Assembly: GCA_022360315.1 (NCBI GenBank) | Contig: JAKSDA010000042.1 | Span: 1 to 64,000 of the forward strand | DNA: 64,000 nt | Source of the DNA: Pseudomonadota bacterium | Lineage (GTDB): Bacteria; Myxococcota_A; Polyangia; Haliangiales; Haliangiaceae | Direction: 5' to 3' | Shown here: one piece after another, positions 50,213 through 61,191 of the stretch | How positions within the stretch are numbered: the stretch's first letter is position 1 | How the letters are laid out: the number at the start of each line of letters is the position of its first letter | Program-made: the position numbers and the translations under genes | The notes under the pieces: generated by a model | Told to the model about the DNA's origin: nothing | Seen by the model: only the letters and a program-made list of their open reading frames with translations | Databases searched by the model: none

Positions 50213-51265
50213 TCAGCGGCGAAACGGCTGGTTGGCCGGGGCTTCTCCCCCAACCTCAGCGATGTGCTCGGTATAGGTTTCGCCAACCGCGACGGTCTGG
50301 CTCTCGCCGCCGTGCTCGCCCAAAATATAGGTGCGCTGCTTGGCGATGCCGGCCTCTTCGTAGGCATAGATGTCGCTGGTCGCATTGCCATAGCCCGCAT
50401 AGAGCACGAACCCCGCGTCGATGAGCTGACGCAGAAAATCGGCCTTGTAGTCGCCGACCGCGCTCTCGGACGGCCACGAATCGGCGACCTCATCGGTCAA
50501 ATGCACAGTGCCGCCGGGAAAGCCCAGGTCGACCAGCCAGTCGCGCGTGATGCCGTCGAGAAGATAGGGCCGCCCGGTGAGATAGATGAGCTCGTATTTC
50601 TGATCGCGATGGCGCAACTCGGTGATCGCCACCGCGCCTTCACGCGGTTCTGGCTGCGAATCGCTGCCCAGAATTTCGTGAATGAGCTGGCCGACCAGCT
50701 CGGTGTCGCTCGTGGTCAGCGTGGCGTCGATGTCGAATACAATAAATTGGCTGCCGACCGGGTACACGCGCAACACTGCCCGGGCATCGCTGTTATCGCC
50801 CATGACCCGGAAATAGAGCCCATACTCACCGATCTCGGGCAGGGCAAGGGCGTCGAGTGGCAGCGCTATGCGCCCGTCCGAGTCGGTCACTCGCTCGCCG
50901 AGCCGGCGATACCCGCCCGCACAGTCATCGATCCATACTTCGATCCGCTCACCCTCGAGATCCTTGCTGAACGTGCCATAGGAGAACTTGCCCGCCAGAG
51001 CGGTCGCCGAGCCGGCAGCAGCCACGACATCCTGAGCACTATGCCAGGGATGACCAAGGGTGATGAATCGGTTGCTGAAGCGTGTCCAGGTGACAGTGGG
51101 TAGATCCCGGGGAATCTCTCCATCGACGCACGAACGAAACTGCTCTGTCTCGGTGTTTTGTTCGCTCTCTCCACCCGGCTCGATGCCGTCGACAAGCCCG
51201 TCGAGAGTTTCCGTACCGGTGCAACCGAAAAGAGCGATGACCAATAATGTAGGCAAATATCGCAT
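50213..51265 (-). CDS. LNS2-domain (lipin/Nir2-type) lipoprotein
   Basis: The ATG at 51265 gives a lipoprotein signal peptide (LFGC, Cys15); the frame is open to 51457 without features. Residues about 45-175 form a beta-rich domain. Residues about 180-340 match the LNS2 domain of lipins and PITP/Nir2 proteins: a HAD-like DIDATLTTSD (near 185), YLTGRPYLLDGITRDWL and FPGGTVHLTDE. Lipin HAD domains dephosphorylate phosphatidate; the Nir2 version only binds it. DIDAT keeps both aspartates, so activity is possible. It should sit on the periplasmic or outer-membrane side. Confidence 0.82.
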   Translation of the reverse strand: MRYLPTLLVIALFGCTGTETLDGLVDGIEPGGESEQNTETEQFRSCVDGEIPRDLPTVTWTRFSNRFITLGHPWHSAQDVVAAAGSATALAGKFSYGTFSKDLEGERIEVWIDDCAGGYRRLGERVTDSDGRIALPLDALALPEIGEYGLYFRVMGDNSDARAVLRVYPVGSQFIVFDIDATLTTSDTELVGQLIHEILGSDSQPEPREGAVAITELRHRDQKYELIYLTGRPYLLDGITRDWLVDLGFPGGTVHLTDEVADSWPSESAVGDYKADFLRQLIDAGFVLYAGYGNATSDIYAYEEAGIAKQRTYILGEHGGESQTVAVGETYTEHIAEVGGEAPANQPFRR

Positions 51266-51426
51266 AGCGTGAAGTGTACTGGCCAAGGTCGAGAGATCAA
51301 TGAAAAATATCTGAAATGACCCGGATTCGCGCCCTTTGCCAAAAATCCCTGGCGCCGCGTGATCGGGCTCGCGCGCGCATTCAGTCTGCGCTCGCGCTCC
51401 ATCGGCACGAATGAGTGAAGTGCAGG

Positions 51427-52836
<1,410 letters not shown>

Positions 52837-52944
52837 GATTACTGCTCCTTCGGAGTTATGTGCAGAAGTCGCGCGAGACTACCCGATTGACCGACCCCCG
52901 AGTAAGGGCCGGTCAAAAAATAATCTGCGGTCTTGGCCGGTCGT

Positions 52945-52990
52945 CCATCTCGCCTCGCCAGAATATAGATTATTATTAAATATCAAGCTG
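52945..52990 (-). promoter_or_regulatory. AT-rich promoter candidate for phosphofructokinase
   Basis: An AT-rich stretch in otherwise GC-rich DNA lies about 110-150 nt before the GTG start. On the minus strand it contains TATATT (52963-52968), a fair -10 box, but no -35 at standard spacing. Confidence 0.35.
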
Positions 52991-53032
52991 TTATGAGTTT
53001 GCTCTGAGGTTTGGGCGGTTTCCCGCACGCTG

Positions 53033-55012
53033 CTATGAGCGCCTCTTTCGAGGCTCGCGGGGCATACCCAGCCCTGGCCTACCATCCCATTTGAGGGACG
53101 CGTGCGGTCCGTGTCGGTCGACGTAGTGCAGGAAGACCTGAGCCTGATGGACGCCGGCAAATGCCTCTCTCCGGTGCCAAACATCGCATCCGCGGTAGAT
53201 GATACCGTCACCGGGCTGGCACGGAATGGCGACCTCCTCGCCATTTTCCTCGCCCTGCACGAGGAGCGGCCAGCGATAGTCTGCACCGGCCGAGCCCGGG
53301 TCCAGGCCGAGGCACAGAGTCATGCTGATTTCACAGGCCGGTCGGTCCCGGTGGCGGGGCAAAACATCGCCGTGTGTGTAGATCCGCAAGTACGAGTACG
53401 TCGGATCGAGATCGAGCCCGGTGAGTTCTTCCACCGTGGCGGTTGCGACCTCGAGAAGCGTCTCCATGAGTATATCGACATCAAAGCTCGGCGTGCCGGG
53501 AACCTGGGTATCGGAACACCCCTGGCCGACAAGAGCCCTTCGGAGGGCATATCTGTACACGATCGCAAGTAGTGGGTCCTCGACAGCACCCTCCACGACG
53601 AGATATTTGTGGTGCCGGAATTGTTGCGCGCTGGCAGCGTTCAGCTCGTTGTGCGCCGTAACGCCGGACAGTCGAGGCGACACGGCGTTGGCATCGGGCT
53701 CGGTGGCGAGCGGGGAGTCGACAAAGAGCGGCGCAAAGATCTCTGACCGGGCCAGCTTGCCGGCCTGTTCCATAATGGCTGGTTTCATGGCCTCGACATC
53801 GCGCCTATCGTATTCGGCGGAAAGTCGCTCCACGAGACCTTTTTCGTCACAACCATCGAGCATGGCGCGGAACAGCGTTGTATTGAGCTCGTCGAATTCG
53901 ACACCGACATCACCGACCTCCGAGAGCTGGCACGCCCAATCGAGCACGCGATCGGCAGCATCGCAGCCGGGATACTCGGCTGCGATGACGTCGAGGATCG
54001 AGTTTTTATTCGGCAGCAGCATGAGCAGGGCCAGCAACAAACGCTGGTCGCGAGCAACTACCGTGTCGCGCAGCTGGCCGATGAGCGCAATGCGGCGCTG
54101 GCTTTGCGCTGCTGCGTGCAGATCATCGATGACCTCGCCGTGCTTGCGCCGGGCGTGTGCGATCAGCCTGGCCAGCATGTCGGGCTCGATGCCATGGCCG
54201 ATCAGGCACGAGAGCACGCGATAAACTGCCTCGCCATCGCCCTGGTCGAGAATTCGCGCCGCATATTGCTCGACCTTGCCAGCCATCGAAGATCCGGCCG
54301 CTCGCATGACCGGCCGCTCGGCCGCCTGGCTCGGTGACAATTTCGCTTCACATTGCCCGTCGAGACGTCCGGCCGAGTCCATCATGAGCCCGAGCAAGGC
54401 CAGTTGCCGCTCGATGACTCCATCCTCGCGAAATCCATCCATGGCCAGTCCCGGGGGCAGGTAGGACAGCTGGGGCAGGTGGTCTTTTTCCACCCGCGTT
54501 CTGACCACGATGGATACCGATGGCGAGTCGAGGTGAAATAATTGGTGAATAAAGTCACGGCCGGCGCGAATGCGACGGGCATCGCCAGCGCGGAGGATCT
54601 CGGTGCGCTCGATTTGCAGCCGGCCGAGGTGCATCGATGATTTGAGCCGGCGGGTGGGCTCGAAACGCCATTGAGTGTGCACGCTGGAGCCGTGCAGCAC
54701 AGTGAACGCGCCGGAAAAGCTGTGCTGGTGAATAGAGGTCGTACTGGTCATCCAGAACAGCGCCTCGATGGAGAAGTCGCGTCCTTGATAGAGCATCACT
54801 GGTGGCTGACCAAACCTGGCCTTGCTGGGCTGAGCCAGCTCCGGGCATGGCGAGAAGAACCAGTCGAGAATCGCCGCAACAGATACATTTTCAAAAACAG
54901 CACTGCGGCATAGTTCCCGGTAAGCGAGGTCGGCGAAAACCGCCTCATCGCGACCGACGTCGAGCCAGGACGCCTCGAGTGAACGTCCCAGTTGGGCAAA
55001 AAACGGCAGCAA
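53033..55012 (-). CDS. Cupin plus 2OG-Fe(II) oxygenase fusion
   Basis: The 659-residue protein has a cupin-like barrel near the N-terminus (about 75-195) with HQHSFSGAFTVLHG and FIHQLFHLDS as metal-ligand candidates. A helical middle part (about 245-440) is without known motifs. The C-terminal 2OG-Fe(II) oxygenase domain (about 510-645) has the HXD pair in LPRHRDRP and the distal His in CDVWHRRE, as in prolyl-hydroxylase-like enzymes. It may hydroxylate a protein or peptide side chain. A short RiPP-precursor-like gene lies 210 nt upstream on the same strand and is the obvious candidate substrate. Confidence 0.85.
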   Translation of the reverse strand: MLPFFAQLGRSLEASWLDVGRDEAVFADLAYRELCRSAVFENVSVAAILDWFFSPCPELAQPSKARFGQPPVMLYQGRDFSIEALFWMTSTTSIHQHSFSGAFTVLHGSSVHTQWRFEPTRRLKSSMHLGRLQIERTEILRAGDARRIRAGRDFIHQLFHLDSPSVSIVVRTRVEKDHLPQLSYLPPGLAMDGFREDGVIERQLALLGLMMDSAGRLDGQCEAKLSPSQAAERPVMRAAGSSMAGKVEQYAARILDQGDGEAVYRVLSCLIGHGIEPDMLARLIAHARRKHGEVIDDLHAAAQSQRRIALIGQLRDTVVARDQRLLLALLMLLPNKNSILDVIAAEYPGCDAADRVLDWACQLSEVGDVGVEFDELNTTLFRAMLDGCDEKGLVERLSAEYDRRDVEAMKPAIMEQAGKLARSEIFAPLFVDSPLATEPDANAVSPRLSGVTAHNELNAASAQQFRHHKYLVVEGAVEDPLLAIVYRYALRRALVGQGCSDTQVPGTPSFDVDILMETLLEVATATVEELTGLDLDPTYSYLRIYTHGDVLPRHRDRPACEISMTLCLGLDPGSAGADYRWPLLVQGEENGEEVAIPCQPGDGIIYRGCDVWHRREAFAGVHQAQVFLHYVDRHGPHASLKWDGRPGLGMPREPRKRRS

Positions 55013-55149
55013 TCGTGATTCAGCTCTGTTATGCCGCGGTGATGGATCGAGGAGACCCGGATAGACAGATAATTACTGAAGCGACGAGATTCACGGCCCG
55101 ATAGCACGGGATCATCGGGACTTTTGTCGGTGTTGTTACATCGCTTTTG

Positions 55150-55205
55150 GTTGGGTTCTTTTGCTGTATTTTTTTGTAATATCTATTTTTATTATATTCT
55201 TTGGA
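55150..55205. promoter_or_regulatory. AT-rich segment between precursor-like gene and oxygenase gene
   Basis: About 50 nt with long T and A runs stand out from the GC-rich background. It could hold a promoter for the oxygenase gene or a terminator for the small gene. I could not place a convincing -35/-10 pair. Confidence 0.35.
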
Positions 55206-55222
55206 GATGAACTTCCTGATTA

Positions 55223-55399
55223 TCATTCTGGGAGAATGTCTGGTGGTGGGTGAGGACACTCGTCCTTGCTGAGATCATGCACATTCCTCAGCGCTGGCCG
55301 ACCGAGATGCAGCGTCCGAATGGTTTCCGGTTTTACAACCAGTCGTTTCTTGGTACGGGGTAAAGTGTCGTCGTACTGTCCCTTGCCATGCGACTTCAT
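55223..55399 (-). CDS. Putative RiPP precursor peptide (58 residues)
   Basis: A 58-codon frame starts 6 nt after a strong AGGAG. The peptide has a leader of the type common to natural-product precursors (K-x-L-x-x-K-x-E-T-[IL]-x-x-L), here KKRLVVKPETIRTL at residues 17-30. A short C-terminal part, DECPHPPPDILPE, has one Cys, one His and five Pro. It lies upstream of the cupin/2OG-oxygenase gene, same strand, which could hydroxylate Pro, His or Asp in that core. No classic GG cleavage site is seen. The assignment is by pattern only. Confidence 0.6.
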   Translation of the reverse strand: MKSHGKGQYDDTLPRTKKRLVVKPETIRTLHLGRPALRNVHDLSKDECPHPPPDILPE

Positions 55400-55548
55400 G
55401 ACTTCTCCTGGCTGCAGTTTGCGAAACGGTACGATCGATCTACACGCACGATCACACCGGTAGACGATCGGATGCTAGCATATCAGTCTGAGCGATTGTC
55501 CCGCAAGGTTCTCCGCCGAGGTTCTCCCGTACGACCGAAGAGATACAG
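55400..55548. promoter_or_regulatory. Divergent region between precursor-like gene and kinase gene
   Basis: These 149 nt hold a perfect palindrome ATGCTAGCAT (55472-55481) and three close ACGATC repeats (about 55430-55470). Promoters for both directions should be here. Confidence 0.4.
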
Positions 55549-58500
55549 ATGAGCGACGCGAAGCCAGGTCGTGGCCGATCACCCGCAATGGGAGGCGATG
55601 GTGGTGCGAAACCATCCTCGCCAATCGCTGGCGCGACCGAACTCGCCCCACAGTGCAGCGCCGATTCAGCTGCTTCGACAGTCGATTCGGCGAAGCACAC
55701 GAACACGACCAAGCTGTCCAGCAACGGCGCAAGGAAAGAATATTCACCGGCTTTGCAGTCGAGCTCTGCGCCTCGAGCCAGGCACTCACATCTGCCGGTC
55801 ATTCCTCGCGACCTCTACAGAGAGGGACGCGAGATCGCCCGCGGTGGCCTGGGCCGGGTGAGTGCAGCTCGAGATCACCGTCTGCGCCGGGATGTGGCCA
55901 TCAAGGAACTCCTCGACCAGGGCCCCGAGGCACAGGCTCGCTTTTTGCGTGAAGCGCTGATCACTGCCAAGCTCGAGCACCCGTCGATCGTGCCCATATA
56001 CGAGGCCGGTTATTGGCCCACGGGCGCGCCTTTCTATGCCATGAAGCTGGTATATGGGCGTACTCTGGCCGAGCTCATCGAGGCGGCCGCTGGCCTCGAA
56101 GCCCGCCTGTCGTATTTGCCCAATGCCATTGCCGTGACCGACGCCATCGCCTATGCCCACAGCAAGGGGATCATCCACCGCGATCTCAAGCCGTCCAACG
56201 TGATTGTCGGTGATTTCGGCGAAACCATCGTGGTCGACTGGGGCCTGGCCAAGGATCTCGACGCCGAGGCAGAGGTCGAACGCGCCAGCAGCGCAGATGA
56301 CGCCAGCCTCACCGGGCTCACCGTGGTTGGCGCCATCATGGGTACTCCGAGCTACATGGCACCGGAGCAGGCCAGCGGGGTAGACGTCGACGAACGCGCC
56401 GACATCTACGCGCTGGGCGCGATTCTGTACCAGATCTGTGCTGGCGCTACTCCGCATCGGGGCAATTCGGCCGACGAAGTGCTGCACTGGCTGAAAAAAG
56501 AACGTCCGGTGCCGCTGGCCGAGTGTGCCCCCGATGCGCCGACAGACCTGGCCGCCATCGTCGACAAAGCCATGGCCCGAGAGCCAGAGCAGAGGTATCA
56601 AGATGCCAGAAATCTGTCTGATGATCTGAAGCGATTCCTCAACGGACAGCGAGTGAGTGTCCATCGCTATTCGCCGGGGGTGCTGATCAAACGCTGGTTG
56701 CAGCGCCATCGTGCCCTGGTTGCGGTAGCTGCCACTTTACTCGCCATGCTGGCGATCACCGCGGTGATCAGCGTGTCGCGCATCATCGCCGAGAGCGAGC
56801 TGGCCCGGGCCCGCTATGTCGAGGCCGAGCAGGCCAGGGAGCGCGAGATGCAGCGCTATCACCAGCTGATCGTGACCCAGGCTGACTACCAGCGCGACGC
56901 CACCGCATCGATCGCCTGGCTCAAAACCCTGCCGACCACTGCGGTGGATTGGTCGCTGGTGCGGCTCGTGGCCACCGAGGCCAAGAACCGCGGGATCGCG
57001 CGCCACGTTTGGCGTGACCACGCCAGCGTGGTGTATGAGATCTTTTTGTCTCACGATGGCACCCGGCTGGCGTCGGCCAGTCAAGACAATACGGTGGGTT
57101 TGCGCGATCTCATCAAGGGTACGGGAAAACGGCTGCACGGCCACACCGACTGGGTGCATCACGTCTCGTTCTCCCCCACGGCGCCGGTCCTCGCCTCGGC
57201 GAGTGGAGACGGGACCGTGCGCCTGTGGGACCTCGACGGCAAGCAATTGCAGGTCTACGACGATCACGACGCCCGGGTCAACAACGCGGTGTTTTCGCCT
57301 GACGGCGCATATCTGGCCAGCGGTGACGACGCCGGCTCGGTTCGGTTGCGCGACCTGGAAAGCGGGCATACATGGGTGGTTTTTCGCCATCAGGGCCCGG
57401 TCTGGACCATTGCTTTCTCGCCCGACCGGGCCTGGCTGGCCTCGGCCAGTTTTGCTGGCGATATGCGACTGTCCAGTCTATCCGGAGCAGAGCCCGACCA
57501 GACCCTCGAGCCGCACAGCGATGAGGTGCGTCATCTGGTCTTTTCCCGCGATGGCCGAACTCTGGTATCGGCCAGCAGAGATGGCGATGTACGTCTGTGG
57601 AGCGTGCCGAGCGCAGGACCGGAACGCCCGGCCACTCCGCCTCAGCTGAATCCGCCCCGCATTGCGCGCCCGATGATTCCGAAAGCGACCTATCGCCACC
57701 CGGCCGGGGTCATGCAAGTGCAGCTGTCGCCCGATGACGACTACGTGGTGTCGGCGTGTCGCGATGGCGGAATTCGAATGTGGAGCGTCGCTTCGGGGCA
57801 AGCGCGGTTGCTGGGCAAGCACGATGGGGTTGCCTACTCGGTGGCTCTGGCGCCCGACCAGTCGCTGGTCGCGTCCTCGGGGGCCGATGGCACGGTGCGA
57901 ATCTGGCATCGCGCTACCGGTGTGGAGCACCGGACTTATGTCGGCAAGCGGGACATGGTCCTCACGGTTTTGTTCTCCCGCGACGGCCAGAGATTATGGT
58001 CGGCGGGTCGGAATACCGGCATTCGCGAATGGCATTTGGCCAACCGCACTCATCGCCGATTGCACACCAAAGGCGGCCATGTCGACGCCGTGGCGTTTTC
58101 ACCCGACGGCACCCATCTGGCCTCTGGCACTTCCTCGGGCAGAGTCGTCATGTGGGATCTGGTCACCGGCCGCCACACCGAGATCGTCGATCACAAACAC
58201 ATTGCCGATGTCGTGGCGTTTTCACCGGATGGTTCGCTGCTGGCATCTGGCAGCTATGCGGGCAGCGTTAATGTCTACGACCGCAAACGCGACTCGACCC
58301 GGCTTGCTGCCCGTCACCGCGGCAGAATCTCCGCGCTGGCGTTTTTGCCGGATAATCGGACCCTGATGACGTCCAGTGACGACCACACTGTGAGCCGCTG
58401 GGACCTGGTGACCGGCCATCGCACGGAATTCACCGGACATGGTGCTCGTGTTCTGCATCTCGCCGTGTCGCCAGATGGTCGGGTCGCGGCCTCCGCCGAT

Positions 58501-59130
58501 GCCGACGGCAGAGTCTTTCTATGGCAGGTGGCCACCGGGCAAAACCGGGTGCTGGGGCAGCACGCCGGCAAGGTCTGGCACGTCGCTTTTTCGCCCAACG
58601 GTCGTCAGCTGGTGTCCACGGGGAAGGACAAGTTGATCCGGTTATGGGATGTCGAGGCCGGGACCGAACGCGTCCTAGCCGGTCACCAGCACCCGGTTCG
58701 CAGTGCCAGGTTTTCTCCCAATGGCGAATACCTGGCATCGGTGGGACGCGGTGCCGACGACGTTCTGCTGTGGTATCTGCCGGACCGCACCTACCGGCGT
58801 TTGATTGTCCAGGAATGCACGGATGTGAACTGGTCCCGCGACAGCAGCCGGATCGCAACGGTCTGCGAAGACGGCACGATTCGGTTGTGGCAGGTGAGCA
58901 GCGGCAAGGGTCACGTCATCCATCAACTGGACAGAACTGCGGCCAACGTCGCGGTTTTTTCGCCAGACGGCACATTGCTGGCCACCGGAGACCGCCTCCA
59001 CGGTATCGATATGTGGCGCGATGAACTGCCCAATGATGCAACTGAACTGCACCGCTGGCTACACCAGGTCACTTCGGCGGAAATCACCGCGGACGATGTG
59101 CTGGCAACGCCGTTGCAGCAACAGGATTGA
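55549..59130 (+). CDS. Ser/Thr protein kinase with about 16 WD40 repeats
   Basis: A disordered N-terminus (about 85 residues) precedes a Hanks-type kinase: VAIKEL lysine (near 120), HRDLKPSN (near 210), DWG in place of DFG, and GTPSYMAPEQ (near 264). One membrane helix lies at about 385-405. The rest of the 1193 residues is a run of some 16 WD40 units (ASASGDGTVRLWDL and variants), enough for two seven-bladed propellers or more. The kinase is cytoplasmic and the propellers would lie across the membrane. Four genes follow in the same direction, with an 11-nt gap to the first. Confidence 0.92.
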   Translation: MSDAKPGRGRSPAMGGDGGAKPSSPIAGATELAPQCSADSAASTVDSAKHTNTTKLSSNGARKEYSPALQSSSAPRARHSHLPVIPRDLYREGREIARGGLGRVSAARDHRLRRDVAIKELLDQGPEAQARFLREALITAKLEHPSIVPIYEAGYWPTGAPFYAMKLVYGRTLAELIEAAAGLEARLSYLPNAIAVTDAIAYAHSKGIIHRDLKPSNVIVGDFGETIVVDWGLAKDLDAEAEVERASSADDASLTGLTVVGAIMGTPSYMAPEQASGVDVDERADIYALGAILYQICAGATPHRGNSADEVLHWLKKERPVPLAECAPDAPTDLAAIVDKAMAREPEQRYQDARNLSDDLKRFLNGQRVSVHRYSPGVLIKRWLQRHRALVAVAATLLAMLAITAVISVSRIIAESELARARYVEAEQAREREMQRYHQLIVTQADYQRDATASIAWLKTLPTTAVDWSLVRLVATEAKNRGIARHVWRDHASVVYEIFLSHDGTRLASASQDNTVGLRDLIKGTGKRLHGHTDWVHHVSFSPTAPVLASASGDGTVRLWDLDGKQLQVYDDHDARVNNAVFSPDGAYLASGDDAGSVRLRDLESGHTWVVFRHQGPVWTIAFSPDRAWLASASFAGDMRLSSLSGAEPDQTLEPHSDEVRHLVFSRDGRTLVSASRDGDVRLWSVPSAGPERPATPPQLNPPRIARPMIPKATYRHPAGVMQVQLSPDDDYVVSACRDGGIRMWSVASGQARLLGKHDGVAYSVALAPDQSLVASSGADGTVRIWHRATGVEHRTYVGKRDMVLTVLFSRDGQRLWSAGRNTGIREWHLANRTHRRLHTKGGHVDAVAFSPDGTHLASGTSSGRVVMWDLVTGRHTEIVDHKHIADVVAFSPDGSLLASGSYAGSVNVYDRKRDSTRLAARHRGRISALAFLPDNRTLMTSSDDHTVSRWDLVTGHRTEFTGHGARVLHLAVSPDGRVAASADADGRVFLWQVATGQNRVLGQHAGKVWHVAFSPNGRQLVSTGKDKLIRLWDVEAGTERVLAGHQHPVRSARFSPNGEYLASVGRGADDVLLWYLPDRTYRRLIVQECTDVNWSRDSSRIATVCEDGTIRLWQVSSGKGHVIHQLDRTAANVAVFSPDGTLLATGDRLHGIDMWRDELPNDATELHRWLHQVTSAEITADDVLATPLQQQD

Positions 59131-59141
59131 GAAGAGTCGCC

Positions 59142-61172
59142 ATGCACAACTTCCAGGTTATCCGTATCACTCACGACAATACCGCCAGTCGTTTGCTCAC
59201 TCGTGTGGACAATCGAGTGGTACCCCGACACGCGCCTCTGTGGCAGCTCGACCAATCGAGCGGCGAGGCGGCCGACCGGTCTATTACCTGGCCAGCTGTC
59301 TTTGTCGCCGGTCGCGACGTCGTCTTGCGCGTCCGCGTGCGGATTGACGATGGCAACCGATCGGACGTCTATCGACTCGGCGGGTTTTTCGAGGGCCACA
59401 AAGTGTTGTTCTCGGGCCGCGCTCATGCCGCTCGCGATGGTGATCAGGAGATCGATATCGACGTTGCCATGCAGGTGACAGCGCTGGGATTCATTCCGCT
59501 AAAGGGCGCCTCCATCGTGTGGCGGCTGTACCGGCAAGGCATCCCGGCTGCGCCCCAAACCGCAGAAAGCCCACCGCTCGAGATATATTGGTTGCCCCGA
59601 GACGTCGTCGGTATACTTCCCCGCGGCATCCCGGTCGAATTGATGCGACTCCTGGCCGGGGCATTAAACCAACCGTCCGGCGGTGCCGAGAGCAAAAAGG
59701 CCGACCGGATCGAGAGCAACACCGCAGTCGAGGCCGAGAGCGGCACGATAGACGGCTACTTTCGCTGGGATCCGGCCGGTCGACCACATGCTGAACTGGT
59801 CGGCGACATCGTGCGGGCAGTCTTTCATCGCATCCCACCCCGCTACGACGTGTGGCAAGGCAGTCATCACTACACCGACATTGCCCATAGCATCACTGCC
59901 GGCAATAGCGATAACTACGACTTCAACGACGTCACCCTGCTTTTGGCCCGCTATCTCCACGATCCGGTGCTGCCGTGCAACTGCTACGACCAGGCCGCCA
60001 TCCTGCAGGTCGCCTTGCGTTGTGTCGGAGTGTACGACGTCGCCTACTGCTACATGGATCGCTTTGGATACTTGCGCCCAACTGGCCTGATTGGACGTGG
60101 ACAGACCAATAACCCATTTTACAGGGCCAGCGAAACCCCACCGATCGTACCCGAGCGCGATCCCATACGGTCCGCATTTGCCAACCACGCTTTCTGTGGT
60201 GTCGAGTCGCCAACCCGTTCAGCGCATACCATTGCTGATTCAACGACCGGTCCGCACCTGGGTGCGCAGCCGACTGCGCTCTATGTCGCCGACGCAACCG
60301 ATGAAACGTTTCCCGACGATCCCAGGGTCCGTCGCGGCACAATCGATGATATAATATCATATACTGGAGTCACCGCGGTCGATGGAGTGGTGAGCGGCAC
60401 GGTGTCGCGAGAAGCGCCTGCGGTGCGCGAATTCACCGCCTGTGTGGATTACGATAGTGCCATGGCGAATGCCGGCGATGGCTTCATCGCACAGGCCTGG
60501 CCCAGCCCGCTCGACGCCGACGTATTCGACCGCAACCGCTGGCAGCTCGGCTACCAGGAACTGCTCCCGGGCGCGCGCGAGGTCCACAAGACCTGGAGCC
60601 TGCGCAGCGACAACCAGCGAGTTGTGGTCTCCCTTTACGTGGCCCACGACAGCGTCGACACCGCCCGGCAGCGGTTTCTCAACCTGGGTAGTACCCATTC
60701 GTCTCCGAGCCCGATTTTCGCTCGCGGCCCCAGCGGCCTGGGCCATTGCGCCGCGGTCTACAGTCACCCGCTGATGACCCGCTACCTGTGGATCCATCAC
60801 AATATCGTGTTTGATATCGTCGCGATCGAAGCCGATATAGATGTGGAGGAACTGGCCCGCTGGTACCATAGTTGGGCCGCATCCGGCGTGACCGACGACC
60901 TCGAAGGGCATCGCCCGCCCATCGGCACGGTCGCGATCTCGCAGGCCAGGCCGCGCGCGGGCGACAGCACGGAGATTCATATCAACTGCCCGGCCCACTG
61001 CGCGATCGATATCGCTGGAGGCCATTCCGGGCTCAGACTCGCGGCCCGCGATGAGCGCGTATTGCGCTTCAGTGCCCTCCATCCCGCGACTGATACTGTC
61101 ACGTTGCTGGTCATCGATCCGCGGACATTGATCGCCCGGGGCCACGCCATTGCGATCACTGTCACCGCGTGA
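59142..61172 (+). CDS. Transglutaminase-like protein of unknown role
   Basis: The ATG at 59142 follows AGAAGAG and is preferred to the TTG at 59127. Residues about 1-150 look beta-rich. A catalytic-looking block at about 275-300 (PCNCYDQAAILQVALRCVGV) with a later FANHAFCGVE (His near 345) and an Asp-rich segment resembles the Cys-His-Asp arrangement of transglutaminase-like peptidases. The last 200 residues are again beta-rich. No signal peptide is visible. It is probably cotranscribed with the kinase gene. The fold call is tentative; substrate unknown. Confidence 0.65.
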   Translation: MHNFQVIRITHDNTASRLLTRVDNRVVPRHAPLWQLDQSSGEAADRSITWPAVFVAGRDVVLRVRVRIDDGNRSDVYRLGGFFEGHKVLFSGRAHAARDGDQEIDIDVAMQVTALGFIPLKGASIVWRLYRQGIPAAPQTAESPPLEIYWLPRDVVGILPRGIPVELMRLLAGALNQPSGGAESKKADRIESNTAVEAESGTIDGYFRWDPAGRPHAELVGDIVRAVFHRIPPRYDVWQGSHHYTDIAHSITAGNSDNYDFNDVTLLLARYLHDPVLPCNCYDQAAILQVALRCVGVYDVAYCYMDRFGYLRPTGLIGRGQTNNPFYRASETPPIVPERDPIRSAFANHAFCGVESPTRSAHTIADSTTGPHLGAQPTALYVADATDETFPDDPRVRRGTIDDIISYTGVTAVDGVVSGTVSREAPAVREFTACVDYDSAMANAGDGFIAQAWPSPLDADVFDRNRWQLGYQELLPGAREVHKTWSLRSDNQRVVVSLYVAHDSVDTARQRFLNLGSTHSSPSPIFARGPSGLGHCAAVYSHPLMTRYLWIHHNIVFDIVAIEADIDVEELARWYHSWAASGVTDDLEGHRPPIGTVAISQARPRAGDSTEIHINCPAHCAIDIAGGHSGLRLAARDERVLRFSALHPATDTVTLLVIDPRTLIARGHAIAITVTA

Positions 61173-61191
61173 AGTCGCGGTACAATCGGCC

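Noticed and set aside
55029..55259. 76-codon minus frame over the AT-rich island
   Set aside because: It is Lys/Asn-rich only because the DNA is AT-rich, and it overlaps the end of the better-supported 58-codon gene.
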